NCBI GenBank assembly: GCA_947494995.1
Contig: CANLWY010000002.1
Location: 186,001-250,000 of the forward strand
Length of the DNA stretch: 64,000 nt
Direction: 5' to 3'
Source: an uncultured Campylobacterales bacterium
Lineage (GTDB): Bacteria; Campylobacterota; Campylobacteria; Campylobacterales; Arcobacteraceae
Shown: positions 9,578-18,394 of the stretch, one piece after another
How the letters are laid out: every line of letters starts with the position of its first letter
How positions within the stretch are numbered: position 1 is the stretch's first letter
The notes under the pieces: generated by a model
Seen by the model: only the letters and a program-made list of their open reading frames with translations
Told to the model about the DNA's origin: nothing
Database searches by the model: none
Position numbers and translations under genes: made by a program

Positions 9578-9673
9578 ATGTCAGCAAAAATTGAAAAAGC
9601 AGCAAACAATGTAATAAAAGTTTTAAACAAAGTCGATGAATTTTTATTAGATTTTGGCAATAAAATACTGTAA
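9578..9673 (+). CDS. Possible 31-residue small protein next to the S24 repressor
   Basis: ATG at 9578 is preceded by a plausible ribosome site (GAAGGG at 9565-9570, 7 bases away). It opens a 31-codon frame ending at TAA 9671-9673. The product begins MSAKIEKAANNVIKVLNKVD and ends EFLLDFGNKIL, so it could form one amphipathic helix with a hydrophobic face. It is transcribed away from the repressor, the place where a repressor's target gene often lies. It may be a small regulatory or toxin-like peptide, or simply a chance frame; codon use is ordinary for this genome. Function not known. Confidence 0.4.
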   Translation: MSAKIEKAANNVIKVLNKVDEFLLDFGNKIL

Positions 9674-9712
9674 AAAACAAATAAAATATCAAATTACAAA
9701 ATTTAAGTCAAA

Positions 9713-9726
9713 AGAACATATGTTCT
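9713..9726. promoter_or_regulatory. Perfect 14-bp palindrome upstream of oadG
   Basis: AGAACATATGTTCT is perfectly self-complementary (7+7). It lies between the 31-codon ORF and the oad operon, with its centre roughly 45 bases upstream of the start expected from the -10-like TATAAAAT at 9750-9757. Its core GAAC-N4-GTTC has the form of the Gram-positive LexA box, and an S24 regulator gene is 240 bases away. Which protein binds it is not known. Confidence 0.5.
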
Positions 9727-9796
9727 AAATTTTACTAAAGCAAATTTTATATAAAATAGTATTACTAATTACACGATGGTAACCACGGGGAGTAAT

Positions 9797-10036
9797 ATGG
9801 AAACTAACTTAACTGTTGAAGCACTTAAATTTATGGTTTTAGGAATGGGAATTGTTGTTACATTCTTAACTGTTATGGTTTATGCTCTGAAATTTCAGGC
9901 TAAACTTATTGGAAAATATTTTCCAGATAAAAAAACAGATCCTGTAAAGCCGAAGTCTAATGCTTCAAGTAACACTACAAATAAAATAGCTGCTGTTGTA
10001 GCTGCTGTTCAACATCACAAAAATCTAAAAGGTTAA
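9797..10036 (+). CDS. oadG: Oxaloacetate decarboxylase gamma subunit
   Basis: A 79-residue membrane protein with one transmembrane helix (KFMVLGMGIVVTFLTVMVYA) near the N-terminus and a charged, Lys/Pro/Asn-rich tail, the usual form of OadG. It holds the alpha and beta subunits of the sodium-pumping decarboxylase together and helps assemble the complex. I choose ATG 9797 because GGGGAG stands 5 bases before it; the upstream in-frame ATG at 9776 lacks a ribosome site and overlaps that signal. oadA follows 5 bases later. Confidence 0.85.
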   Translation: METNLTVEALKFMVLGMGIVVTFLTVMVYALKFQAKLIGKYFPDKKTDPVKPKSNASSNTTNKIAAVVAAVQHHKNLKG

Positions 10037-10041
10037 TTTAT

Positions 10042-11850
10042 ATGGCTAAAAAATATATTGATGTCATGGATACTACTTTTAGAGACGGATTTCAGTCTGT
10101 CTTTGGAGGTAGAGTTTTAATGGATGACTTCTTTCCTGCTGTAGAAGCTGCGAAAGATGCTGGGATAACTCACTTTGAGTTTGGTGGAGGAGCAAGATTT
10201 CAATCTTTATTCTTCTACTTACAAGAGAATGCTTTTGAGATGATGGATAGATTTAGAGAAATCGTTGGTCCTGATGCTAACTTGCAAACATTAGCAAGAG
10301 GAATTAACACTGTAATGTTAGATACGGGATCTAGGGAACTTGTTGAAATGCATGCAAAAATGTTTGCAAAACATGGTGTTACAACTATTAGAAACTTTGA
10401 TGCTCTTAATGATGTTCAAAATTTAGAATATTCTGCTGAATGTATTAAAAAGTACGGTTTAAATCATGAAGTTGTTGTTACATTAATGGATTTACCTCCA
10501 GGATGTGAAGGCGCACATGATGTACCTTTTTATGAAAAAACACTTAGACAAATATTAGACAGTGGAGTTCCTCATGATTCTATCTGTTTTAAAGATGCTT
10601 CTGGTACATCTTCACCTCAAAAAATTTTTGATACTATTAAGATGGCTAGAAAACTAGTTGGTGAAGATACTCATATTAGACTTCATACACATGAAACTGC
10701 TGGTGTTTCTGTTGCTTGTTATTTAGCAGCTTTAGATGCTGGAGCAGATGGTATTGATTTAGCAGCAGATCCTGTATCTGGTGGAACAAGTCAACCTGAT
10801 ATACTTACAATGATGCATGCTGTAAAGGGAATGAACTACGATTTAGGTGGTTTAGAGATTGAAAAAGTACTTAAATATCAAGAAGTATTAAAAGATCAAT
10901 TAAAAGATTACTTTATGCCTCCAGAGGCAACACAAGTATCACCTTTAATTCCTTTCTCACCTATGCCAGGTGGAGCATTAACTGCTAACACTCAAATGAT
11001 GAGAGATAATGGAACTTTAGACAAATTTCCAGAAGTAATTAAAGCTATGAGAGAAGTTGTAGAAAAAGGTGGATATGGTACATCAGTTACACCTGTTTCT
11101 CAATTTTATTGGCAACAAGCATATGCAAATGTAATGTTTGGACCTTGGAAACAAATTGCTCCAGGATATGGAAAAATGGTTCTTGGATATTTTGGTAAAA
11201 CTCCGGTTTCTCCAGACTCAGAAATTGTTTCATTGGCTTCAGAAAAATTAAAATTAGAGCCTACAACTGAGAACCCATTAGATATTGCTGACAGGGATGA
11301 GAAGAAAACAATGTCTTATTGGGAAAATAGATTAAAAGAAGAAGGAATTGAAACTTCTGAAGAGAATATTTTTATTGCAGCTGCTTGTGATGAAAAAGGT
11401 ATTGCTTTCTTAAAAGGTGAAAGCCCATTAAATGTGAGAAAAGTTGATGATTCAACTTGTGAAAATGATAAAGAATGTAATTTAGGAGAAAATAAAGGTA
11501 TGAATAACGCAACTGGAAACTATACAGTAGTAGTAGATGGACAAAAATTTAACGTAACAGTAGCAGAAGGAAATGCTGATATTCAAGTTACACCAGCAGC
11601 AGCTGATTCAGCTCCTGCAGCGGCTGCACCTGCGGGTGGAGCAGATGTTCCTGCAACAGTTGCAGGTAACCTTTGGAAAATGAATGTAAAAGTTGGTGAC
11701 AAAGTAGAAAAAGGTGAGATAATTGCTATTTTAGAAGCAATGAAGATGGAAATCGATGTTGAAGCACCTTGTTCAGGTACAGTTTCTGCAATTTTAGCAA
11801 ATGCTGGTGACGCTGTTGAAGAAGGTCAAGCAATAGCTTCTATTAGCTAA
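10042..11850 (+). CDS. oadA: Oxaloacetate decarboxylase alpha subunit (biotin protein)
   Basis: A 602-residue protein. The N-terminal HMGL-like carboxyltransferase domain starts with IDVMDTTFRDGFQSVFGG and contains the metal-binding HTHET (HLHTHETAGVS-like, about residue 213) and the FKDASG segment. A conserved carboxylase domain follows, then an Ala/Pro-rich flexible linker (about 515-535) and a C-terminal biotinyl domain with EAMKMEID, biotin on Lys568. It transfers CO2 from oxaloacetate to biotin. With OadB the CO2 release can drive sodium export. A pyruvate carboxylase B subunit has the same domains, but the flanking oadG and oadB genes decide for the decarboxylase. Ribosome site AAAGG upstream. 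Confidence 0.95.
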   Translation: MAKKYIDVMDTTFRDGFQSVFGGRVLMDDFFPAVEAAKDAGITHFEFGGGARFQSLFFYLQENAFEMMDRFREIVGPDANLQTLARGINTVMLDTGSRELVEMHAKMFAKHGVTTIRNFDALNDVQNLEYSAECIKKYGLNHEVVVTLMDLPPGCEGAHDVPFYEKTLRQILDSGVPHDSICFKDASGTSSPQKIFDTIKMARKLVGEDTHIRLHTHETAGVSVACYLAALDAGADGIDLAADPVSGGTSQPDILTMMHAVKGMNYDLGGLEIEKVLKYQEVLKDQLKDYFMPPEATQVSPLIPFSPMPGGALTANTQMMRDNGTLDKFPEVIKAMREVVEKGGYGTSVTPVSQFYWQQAYANVMFGPWKQIAPGYGKMVLGYFGKTPVSPDSEIVSLASEKLKLEPTTENPLDIADRDEKKTMSYWENRLKEEGIETSEENIFIAAACDEKGIAFLKGESPLNVRKVDDSTCENDKECNLGENKGMNNATGNYTVVVDGQKFNVTVAEGNADIQVTPAAADSAPAAAAPAGGADVPATVAGNLWKMNVKVGDKVEKGEIIAILEAMKMEIDVEAPCSGTVSAILANAGDAVEEGQAIASIS

Positions 11851-11886
11851 TTGTTAAATGAAATTAAAAGTTTCGGAGAATAATTA

Positions 11887-13203
11887 ATGAATAAAAAATT
11901 AATGGCATCTATGCTAATTATATTTTTTGCAATTTTCAGTGTAAACTCTTTTGCAGCGGGTTCTGCCCCTGCTGAAGCTCCTGAAAAGCAAGAATATGAA
12001 TCAAAATCTCTAGGTCAACTACTAGAGTCTTTCTATCATACTACGGGTGTTTATGCATTTACAAACCCTAGTGATAAAGTAATGACTGATGAAGCACATG
12101 CAGAAGATGCAAGACCAATGACGCACTTTGAGCAAACATGGGGAAGATTAATAATGTTTGCAGTGTGTTTAATACTATTTTATTTAGCTATTGCAAAAGG
12201 TTTTGAGCCTTTACTATTGATGCCTATCGCATTTGGTGGTATTCTAGCTAATATACCACTTGCAGGAATTGGTGGTGAGACTGGTATGCTTGGTATTATT
12301 TATAATATGGGTATTGCTAATGGATTTTTCCCATTACTAATCTTTATGGGTGTTGGTGCAATGACGGACTTTACACCATTATTAGCAAATCCTAAATCAG
12401 CAATTTTAGGAGCAGCTGCACAATTTGGTATCTTTGGTTCACTAGTTGGAGCCGTTGCTATTGGATTTAGTTTACAAGATGCAAGTGCTATTTCAATTAT
12501 TGGTGGAGCAGATGGTCCAACATCAATCTTTATTGCAAATGCTTTAGCTCCTCATCTCTTAGGTGCAATTGCAGTTGCAGCTTATTCATATATGGCACTT
12601 GTTCCTGTAATTCAGCCTCCAATTATGAAAGCTTTAACAACTGAGGCAGAAAGAAAAATTAAAATGCCAAAACTTAGAAAAGTTAATAGAATAGAGAATT
12701 TAATATTGCCAATTGTTATTCTTTTCTTAGCAATTTTATTCCTTCCAGAGTCGACTCCACTGATCGGAGCATTTTGTTTAGGAAATTTCTTCAAACAATC
12801 AGGTGCTGTTGAGAGACTTTCTGATACAATGCAGAATTCGTTAATTAATATTGTAACTATTTTCCTAGGTTTAGGAGTTGGTTCAAAATTAGCGGCTGAT
12901 AAATTCTTAGTTGTTGAAACATTAGGAATTATGGCAATTGGTCTTATTGCATTTGCTGCAGGTACTGCGGCTGGTGTTATTATGGCTAAAATTATGAACA
13001 AATTTGCTGATGAGGATTCGAAGATCAATCCTTTAATTGGTGCTGCTGGGGTGTCAGCTGTTCCAATGGCTGCAAGAGTTGTTAGTAAAGTTGGACAAGA
13101 TTATGATAAGTCAAATGTATTATTAATGCATGCGATGGGTCCAAATGTTGCTGGAGTTATTGGCTCTGCCGTGGCTGCCGGTGTATTATTATCAATATTT
13201 TAA
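11887..13203 (+). CDS. oadB: Sodium-pumping oxaloacetate decarboxylase beta subunit
   Basis: A 438-residue inner-membrane protein. It has about ten hydrophobic segments and the OadB motifs [20 protein letters not shown] and [16 protein letters not shown], the latter forming the ion and decarboxylation site, and ends with [14 protein letters not shown] and [20 protein letters not shown]. It decarboxylates carboxybiotin and couples this to sodium transport. The N-terminus carries an additional hydrophobic signal-like helix and a polar about 60-residue extension before the usual first membrane segment, so the N-terminal part may be exported. Ribosome site GGAG upstream of ATG. The gene sits between oadA and pckA. 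Confidence 0.95.
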   Translation: MNKKLMASMLIIFFAIFSVNSFAAGSAPAEAPEKQEYESKSLGQLLESFYHTTGVYAFTNPSDKVMTDEAHAEDARPMTHFEQTWGRLIMFAVCLILFYLAIAKGFEPLLLMPIAFGGILANIPLAGIGGETGMLGIIYNMGIANGFFPLLIFMGVGAMTDFTPLLANPKSAILGAAAQFGIFGSLVGAVAIGFSLQDASAISIIGGADGPTSIFIANALAPHLLGAIAVAAYSYMALVPVIQPPIMKALTTEAERKIKMPKLRKVNRIENLILPIVILFLAILFLPESTPLIGAFCLGNFFKQSGAVERLSDTMQNSLINIVTIFLGLGVGSKLAADKFLVVETLGIMAIGLIAFAAGTAAGVIMAKIMNKFADEDSKINPLIGAAGVSAVPMAARVVSKVGQDYDKSNVLLMHAMGPNVAGVIGSAVAAGVLLSIF

Positions 13204-13225
13204 TTTAAATTAGGGAAAAGAGAAA

Positions 13226-14806
13226 ATGTCTGAAATCAAAGATACACTAGGACTTGAAAACGTAGGTACTGTGTATAGAAACCTGGATATAGAAACATTA
13301 AGAAAACATGCAGTTGAGAATGAAGGAGCAAAAGTTTCTTCAACTGGTGCATTAATGATTGATACCGGAATTTTTACTGGAAGAAGTCCAAGAGATAAGT
13401 TTTTTGTAAATCAAGATCCATCAAATAAGTATATCGCATGGGGTGATATTAACTTTAAAGTTTCAAAAGAGGTTTTTGAAGATTTAGAAGTTACATCAAA
13501 GAAACAGTTAAGTAATAAAGATTTATATGTTACAGATTTATATTGTGGTGCATCTTTAGATAGTAGAAAATCAGTAAGATTTATTACAGAAGTTGCATGG
13601 CAAGCACACTTTGTTCAAAATATGTTTATTGTTCCTTCAAAGGAAGATTTAGAAAATTTTGAACCTGAATTTACTGTTTATAACTCTTGTAAAACTGTTG
13701 ATATGGCATATGCAAGTCATGGTTTAAATTCAGAGGTTTTCGTTGTATTTAATGTAGAAGAAAATATAGCTCTTATTGGTGGTACTTGGTATGCTGGTGA
13801 GATGAAAAAAGGTATTTTCTCTATGATGAATTATTGGTTACCTTTAGAAGGTAAACTTTCTATGCACTGTTCTGCAAACATTGGTAAAGATGGTGATACT
13901 GCCCTATTCTTTGGACTTTCAGGAACAGGGAAAACAACTTTATCAACAGATCCAAATAGAGCTTTAATTGGAGATGATGAGCATGGTTGGGATGATGAAG
14001 GTGTATTCAACTTTGAAGGTGGATGTTACGCAAAAGTAATTAACCTTGATGCTGAATCAGAACCAGAAATTTTTGGTGCTATTAGAGAAGGTGCAATATT
14101 AGAAAATGTTGTTTCTGATGAAGATGGTGTTGTTGATTATACAGATGGTTCAAAAACTGAAAATACAAGAGTTTCTTATCCAATTGATCATATTGAAAAC
14201 CATACTCCTGATATGAGAGGTGGTCATCCAGAAAATATCATTTTCTTATGTGCTGATGCATTTGGTGTATTACCTCCTGTTGCTAAACTTGATAAAAGAC
14301 AAGCAATGTATTATTTCTTAAGTGGATATACTGCAAAAGTTGCAGGTACTGAAAGAGGTATTACTGAACCTGTTGCTACATTCTCTTCTTGTTTTGGTGA
14401 AGCATTCTTACCTCTTAACCCAACAGTTTATGCTGAATTATTAGGAAATAAGATTGATAAACATGGAGTAAATGTATATCTTGTAAACACAGGGTGGACA
14501 GGTGGTCCTTATGGAATTGGTTCTAGAATGAGTATTAAAAATACAAGAGCTTGTATTAATGGTATTTTAGATGGTTCTATTAATAATTCAGAATTTGAAA
14601 CTTTACCTATTTTCAATCTTCAAATTCCAAAATCATTAGACGGTGTAGAAACAAAAGTATTAAATCCAAGAAATACTTGGGAAGATAAAGAGTCTTATGA
14701 TGAAACTGCAATTAAATTAGCAGGAATGTATAATGAAAATTATGCTAAAAAGTATTTAACTTTAGAAAGTGACTATGACTTTACGTCAGCAGGACCTAAA
14801 CTTTAA
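13226..14806 (+). CDS. pckA: Phosphoenolpyruvate carboxykinase (ATP)
   Basis: A 526-residue ATP-type PEPCK: the substrate region [11 protein letters not shown], the kinase P-loop GLSGTGKTT at 230-238, [20 protein letters not shown] with the metal-binding Asp, and the adenine region near [13 protein letters not shown]. It converts oxaloacetate, ATP to PEP, CO2 and ADP in the cytosol, or the reverse in anaplerosis. Placed directly after oadGAB with 22 bases between, it puts two oxaloacetate-consuming enzymes in one transcript, next to fbp a few kb away, consistent with growth on organic acids. A strong intrinsic terminator follows the stop. Confidence 0.97.
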   Translation: MSEIKDTLGLENVGTVYRNLDIETLRKHAVENEGAKVSSTGALMIDTGIFTGRSPRDKFFVNQDPSNKYIAWGDINFKVSKEVFEDLEVTSKKQLSNKDLYVTDLYCGASLDSRKSVRFITEVAWQAHFVQNMFIVPSKEDLENFEPEFTVYNSCKTVDMAYASHGLNSEVFVVFNVEENIALIGGTWYAGEMKKGIFSMMNYWLPLEGKLSMHCSANIGKDGDTALFFGLSGTGKTTLSTDPNRALIGDDEHGWDDEGVFNFEGGCYAKVINLDAESEPEIFGAIREGAILENVVSDEDGVVDYTDGSKTENTRVSYPIDHIENHTPDMRGGHPENIIFLCADAFGVLPPVAKLDKRQAMYYFLSGYTAKVAGTERGITEPVATFSSCFGEAFLPLNPTVYAELLGNKIDKHGVNVYLVNTGWTGGPYGIGSRMSIKNTRACINGILDGSINNSEFETLPIFNLQIPKSLDGVETKVLNPRNTWEDKESYDETAIKLAGMYNENYAKKYLTLESDYDFTSAGPKL

Positions 14807-14826
14807 TATTTCAGATATAGAAAATA

Positions 14827-14860
14827 AAAAAGGGAGTGGAAATAATCCACTCCCTTTTTT
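14827..14860 (+). terminator. Intrinsic terminator after pckA
   Basis: The arms AAAAAGGGAGTGGA (14827-14840) and TCCACTCCCTTTTT (14846-14859) pair perfectly around a 5-base loop, and the second arm runs into a T tract. It closes the oadGAB-pckA unit. Confidence 0.92.
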
Positions 14861-14870
14861 TATGCCTTAA

Positions 14871-14899
14871 AAAATAAGAGATTTATAATCTCTTATTTT
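14871..14899 (-). terminator. Intrinsic terminator after ribBA
   Basis: AAAATAAGAGAT (14871-14882) and ATCTCTTATTTT (14888-14899) form a 12-bp stem with a TTATA loop. On the minus strand it follows the ribBA stop directly and runs into a T tract, so it ends ribBA; it may also act as a second barrier for pckA read-through. Confidence 0.85.
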
Positions 14900-14902
14900 C
14901 TA

Positions 14903-15934
14903 TTAGCACTCAATTTGAATTTCTTCAATAATCTCTAATCCAAATCCATTTAAACCTATAAATGAGTGTTTACCACCACTTGACATAAGTTTAATTTTTT
15001 TAACATCTAAAGAGTTTAGTATTTGTGCTCCAATACCATAATCTTTTTGAGACTCTTTATTTGCTATATCATCAGTCAAAAATATTAATAATCCACCTTT
15101 TGCCTGAAGAAAATTAATTGTTTTTAACATTGATTGAAGTTTTTCATCATTTAAAAATAGTTTTATATCAGGGATAACTGTATGAAATTTTACATGAGCT
15201 ATATCATTTTGTTCACCGAATTGAATTACAGTATGTATTTGCCCTAAATGATCTTTAAACTCTCGTTTTATTACATTAGAACTAAAAAATTCTATTTCTT
15301 CTGTTGAAACTTCTTCAACAAGTTTTTCATGAGATAATCTATATTCAACTAAGTCAGATATATATATTTGTTTCATGTTATGTTTTTGAGCAAAAATATC
15401 TAAGTCATCTCTTCTTGCCATTGTTCCATCTTCTTTCATGATTTCACAAATTACAGCTTCTCCACTAAGCCCTGCAAGTTTACATAAATCAACAGAACCT
15501 TCTGTATGTCCTGTTCTAACTAATACTCCACCATCTTTTGCTATTAGAGGAAATATATGTCCTGGACGTACAAGTTCTACAGCTTTTGCAATAGGGTTTG
15601 CTAAAATTTTAATTGTATCATCTCTTTCTCCTGCACTAATTCCAGTTGCAGCATCTGCTGCATCAACTGAAACTGTAAATGCTGTTTCATAAGAAGAAGT
15701 GTTAGAAGCTACCATTGGGTTTAGTTCTAACCTATTTGCTGTATCTTTTGTAACAGATACACAAATTAAACCTTTTGCATGACTTGCCATAAAGTTTACT
15801 TTTTCTGGAGTACTTAAAGGTGCAGCATAAACTAAATCACCCTCATTTTCTCTATCTTCATCATCAAGCATGATAACCATGTTACCTTTTTGAATTTCTT
15901 CAATTGCTTCTTTTACTCTTTGTATTGCGTTCAT
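14903..15934 (-). CDS. ribBA: 3,4-dihydroxy-2-butanone 4-phosphate synthase with degenerate RibA-like domain
   Basis: A 343-residue two-domain protein. Residues 1-205 are a full RibB domain: MLDDEDRENEGDL holds the magnesium-binding acids, then RPGHIFPLIA and RTGHTEGSVDLCKLAGL. It makes the four-carbon precursor of riboflavin from ribulose 5-phosphate. The C-terminal about 130 residues follow the fold of GTP cyclohydrolase II but lack the zinc cysteines (no CxTGD...CDC) and the catalytic loop, so this half should be inactive. An intact separate ribA lies at 22113-22688, which fits. Vestigial RibA halves are known in other proteobacterial RibBA proteins. Confidence 0.92.
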   Translation of the reverse strand: MNAIQRVKEAIEEIQKGNMVIMLDDEDRENEGDLVYAAPLSTPEKVNFMASHAKGLICVSVTKDTANRLELNPMVASNTSSYETAFTVSVDAADAATGISAGERDDTIKILANPIAKAVELVRPGHIFPLIAKDGGVLVRTGHTEGSVDLCKLAGLSGEAVICEIMKEDGTMARRDDLDIFAQKHNMKQIYISDLVEYRLSHEKLVEEVSTEEIEFFSSNVIKREFKDHLGQIHTVIQFGEQNDIAHVKFHTVIPDIKLFLNDEKLQSMLKTINFLQAKGGLLIFLTDDIANKESQKDYGIGAQILNSLDVKKIKLMSSGGKHSFIGLNGFGLEIIEEIQIEC

Positions 15935-16009
15935 ATTTCTTTCTTTTTATAGAATTTTTTTGATTTGATGACATTATATCAGAAATTTCAAAATTCTTTC
16001 TAAAAACCC

Positions 16010-16038
16010 TTGACAAGTTTAAATTTTTTAACTATAAT
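16010..16038 (+). promoter_or_regulatory. Consensus sigma-70 promoter of the tRNA cluster
   Basis: TTGACA (16010-16015) and TATAAT (16033-16038) are both perfect and 17 bases apart. Transcription should start near 16045, about ten bases before tRNA-Gln. A perfect -35 box is unusual in this phylum, where -35 sequences are weak, and fits a high-output stable-RNA promoter. Confidence 0.9.
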
Positions 16039-16055
16039 TTCGGCACTTAAAAAGT

Positions 16056-16130
16056 TGGGGTATCGCCAAGCGGTAAGGCACCAGTTTTTGGTACTGGTAT
16101 GCGCAGGTTCGAATCCTGCTACCCCATCCA
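16056..16130 (+). tRNA. tRNA-Gln (TTG)
   Basis: Cloverleaf by eye: the acceptor TGGGGTA pairs with TACCCCA, the anticodon stem CCAGT/ACTGG encloses the loop TTTTGGT with anticodon TTG, and the T arm is GCAGG-TTCGAAT-CCTGC. A discriminator T and encoded CCA end the gene. First gene of the cluster. Confidence 0.93.
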
Positions 16131-16148
16131 CTTTTTAAGATTACTGGA

Positions 16149-16225
<77 letters not shown>

Positions 16226-16246
16226 ATTTAAAAAATGAAGTCTTAT

Positions 16247-16323
16247 GTCAAGGTAGCTCAGCTGGCTAGAGCGCTGGTCTCATAAGCCGGAGGTCGAGAG
16301 TTCAAGTCTCTCTCTTGACACCA
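16247..16323 (+). tRNA. tRNA with CAT anticodon (probably elongator Met)
   Basis: Acceptor GTCAAGG pairs with TCTTGAC (one G-U pair), followed by A-CCA. The anticodon stem CTGGT/GCCGG holds the loop CTCATAA, anticodon CAT; the T arm is GAGAG-TTCAAGT-CTCTC. No initiator features are present. A CAT anticodon could also belong to a lysidine-modified tRNA-Ile, but I judge elongator Met more likely. Confidence 0.88.
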
Positions 16324-16438
16324 TTAAAAAGCAGAAATCGTCTGCTGGATAGACTTCAATTTTTTATTCAAAGAAATCCCCCTCTTTTTACAGTGTTTAA
16401 AACTTTTTATCACTAGATGAGGATTTTCTATTTTATAC
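16324..16438. other. Spacer between tRNA-Met and tRNA-Thr with small inverted repeats
   Basis: It contains a 6-bp hairpin AGCAGA/TCTGCT (16330-16346). It also contains AGACTTCA (16351-16358), which is the complement of TGAAGTCT at 16236-16243 before tRNA-Met; together these two could form a stem that encloses tRNA-Met in the precursor transcript. No gene is visible. Confidence 0.4.
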
Positions 16439-16515
16439 GCTGATGTAGCTCAGTTGGCTAGAGCAGCTGATTTGTAATCAGCAGGTCGGGGGTTCAACTC
16501 CCTTCATCAGCTCCA
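16439..16515 (+). tRNA. tRNA-Thr (TGT)
   Basis: Acceptor GCTGATG pairs with CATCAGC, the discriminator is T and CCA is encoded. The anticodon stem GCTGA/TCAGC holds the loop TTTGTAA with anticodon TGT. T arm GGGGG-TTCAACT-CCCTT with one weak pair. Last gene of the tRNA cluster. Confidence 0.93.
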
Positions 16516-16748
16516 TTTTAGCGAAGCAATAATGAAACAGAACATTTTTTATAATTGAATGTTCTATTAACTGCATATATTTAAATGTTTTTTCTATTTT
16601 AAAATATTTTAATACTTTTTGGTTCTGTTTCATTTTTGTTATTTAATCTATAAATCAAAAACTTATTTTTACAGTATCTTTTTAGTAAGTATTTACAATT
16701 TCGTTACATTTTTGTAAAATAAGTTTTAGTAAATAAAAAGAATGAATT
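16516..16748. repeat. Gene-free AT-rich spacer with a 13-bp inverted repeat
   Basis: AATGAAACAGAAC (16531-16543) and its exact complement GTTCTGTTTCATT (16622-16634) are 78 bases apart. A smaller repeat GAACATT/AATGTTC (from 16540) is nested inside. No frame of note lies between. The rest, up to the GGDEF gene at 16749, is AT-rich leader. The repeat might be a structured RNA, a terminator region or a remnant element; it lies right after a tRNA gene. Confidence 0.6.
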
Positions 16749-18008
16749 ATGAAGAAGAAGTTATTAATAGTAGATGATGATAAATTTATCTTATCTGTAA
16801 TCATCGATAAATTAAAAAATTATGAAGACCTAGAAGTTTTAGAAGCAAGTTCTTACAAAGAAGGCATTAAGTGTATAGCAAACAATAAAAACAGTATAAA
16901 TGCCGCTATAATTGATTTAAATCTACCTGATTGTAATGATGGTGATATGGCTAACTATACCCTTTCAAAAAAGATACCTACAGTAATTTTAACAGGAAAG
17001 TATGATAGAACTATGAAAGATAAACTACTTCAATACACTACATTAGATTTTATTGTAAAAGATGGGAAAAAAGGCATTAAAGATTCTATTTTTACTATAA
17101 AAAGAGTTTTAAATAACTATGATACAAATGTTTTAATTGTTGATGATTCTAATGTTCAAAGAAATATGCTAAAACAAATTTTAATTGATATGAAGTTAAA
17201 TGTTGAAGTTGCTACAAATGGAGTTGAAGCTTTAGATATTTTGAATAGTAGTGAAAAGAGATTCTCTTTAGTTCTTACAGATTATAATATGCCAAAAATG
17301 GATGGTATGGAATTAGTATCTAAATTAAGAGAAGAATATGATAAAGATCAGCTAGGTATTATTGCATTAAGTTCAAATGAAGAGTCTGAAGTAATAACAG
17401 AGTTTATTAAATTAGGTGCGAATGATTATATAAATAAGTCATATTCAAGAACAGAAGTGATTACTAGAGTAAATGCTATATTAGATTTATTAGATTTATT
17501 TGAAGAGAATCGAATGATGGCATTTAAAGATTTTTTAACAAATTTATATAATAGAAGATACTTTTTTAAAACAGCTCAAAATATTTTTGATAAAACTAAA
17601 AGAGCGAAAAATGATATTGTCATTGCAGTTTTAGATATAGATAGATTTAAAACTATTAATGATACATACGGACACGATGTAGGAGACTTTTCACTAAAAA
17701 GATGTGCAGAAATTCTAAAAGAAACAATGCGTGGTTCTGATTTAGTTGCAAGATTTGGAGGAGAAGAATTTTGTATATTATTAGAAGACATCTCTTATGA
17801 AGATACTCAAAAGTTATTTGAAAAATTAAGATTAACTATTGAGAACAACTCTATTAAGTATGAAGAACTTGAGATTAAGTTTACTGTTTCAATTGGAATT
17901 TGTTATGGAATAGGTAATACACTTAATGAGATGATTAAAAATGCAGATGAATCTTTATATGAAAGTAAAAAAGGTGGGAGAAATAGAATTACTTTAAGAA
18001 AAATATAG
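16749..18008 (+). CDS. Response regulator with two REC domains and a GGDEF domain
   Basis: A 419-residue cytosolic signalling protein. REC1 (about 1-120) has phosphoacceptor Asp56 in IIDLNLPD. REC2 (about 130-250) has Asp178 in VLTDYNMPKMDG. The GGDEF domain (about 255-419) has RFGGEEF at 335-341 and an upstream inhibitory-site R-G-S-D at 328-331. It should make cyclic di-GMP from two GTP under phosphorylation control and be product-inhibited. No kinase gene is adjacent. It has its own upstream region after the tRNA cluster and is probably monocistronic. Confidence 0.93.
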   Translation: MKKKLLIVDDDKFILSVIIDKLKNYEDLEVLEASSYKEGIKCIANNKNSINAAIIDLNLPDCNDGDMANYTLSKKIPTVILTGKYDRTMKDKLLQYTTLDFIVKDGKKGIKDSIFTIKRVLNNYDTNVLIVDDSNVQRNMLKQILIDMKLNVEVATNGVEALDILNSSEKRFSLVLTDYNMPKMDGMELVSKLREEYDKDQLGIIALSSNEESEVITEFIKLGANDYINKSYSRTEVITRVNAILDLLDLFEENRMMAFKDFLTNLYNRRYFFKTAQNIFDKTKRAKNDIVIAVLDIDRFKTINDTYGHDVGDFSLKRCAEILKETMRGSDLVARFGGEEFCILLEDISYEDTQKLFEKLRLTIENNSIKYEELEIKFTVSIGICYGIGNTLNEMIKNADESLYESKKGGRNRITLRKI

Positions 18009-18031
18009 TAAAGTAATTCTATTTTATCTAG

Positions 18032-18385
18032 TTATTTTCTTCCAGTTGCTGGATCTTCAAAGAATATATATGTTGAATAATCTGATACTTCAAAATATAC
18101 TTTTTTTTCACCTTCATCAATTTTAAAATTTTGATTACTATCTAAGTAACCATATCCATATCTATAATTTCTTGAAATATTTCCTTCTGTAGCCATAGCT
18201 GTAGATAATTTATCAATCTTCATGAACCTCTTAACAAGTTTTTCACCAGCATAAACTTCAATTACACCATTAACCCCTGTCCAGTTTTGTATATACCTAT
18301 TTATTTTATTTTGCTTTTCTTCACAACCTGTTATAAATAGTGTTGCACTTAAAAGTAAAGTAGTTGCTAATATTTGTTTTTTCAA
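18032..18385 (-). CDS. Putative lipoprotein
   Basis: A 117-residue protein with a lipoprotein signal peptide ending in the lipobox ITGC (Cys21). The mature part is about 95 residues of mixed sequence (IQNWTGVNGVIEVYAGEKLV, YRYGYGYLDSNQNFKIDEGE), probably a small beta-rich domain. I do not recognise a family. The stop of the neighbouring small lipoprotein gene is 9 bases upstream, so the two are likely one transcript. Confidence 0.75.
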   Translation of the reverse strand: MKKQILATTLLLSATLFITGCEEKQNKINRYIQNWTGVNGVIEVYAGEKLVKRFMKIDKLSTAMATEGNISRNYRYGYGYLDSNQNFKIDEGEKKVYFEVSDYSTYIFFEDPATGRK

Positions 18386-18394
18386 ATTTTTTCC

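Noticed and set aside
8818-9673. Prophage or integrated element around the S24 repressor
   Set aside because: No integrase, phage structural gene, att-like direct repeats or change in base composition is seen; both sides are housekeeping genes.
12612-13028. 138-codon minus-strand frame within oadB
   Set aside because: Fully antisense to a clear membrane protein gene, with no ribosome site and no recognisable domain; it is a shadow frame.
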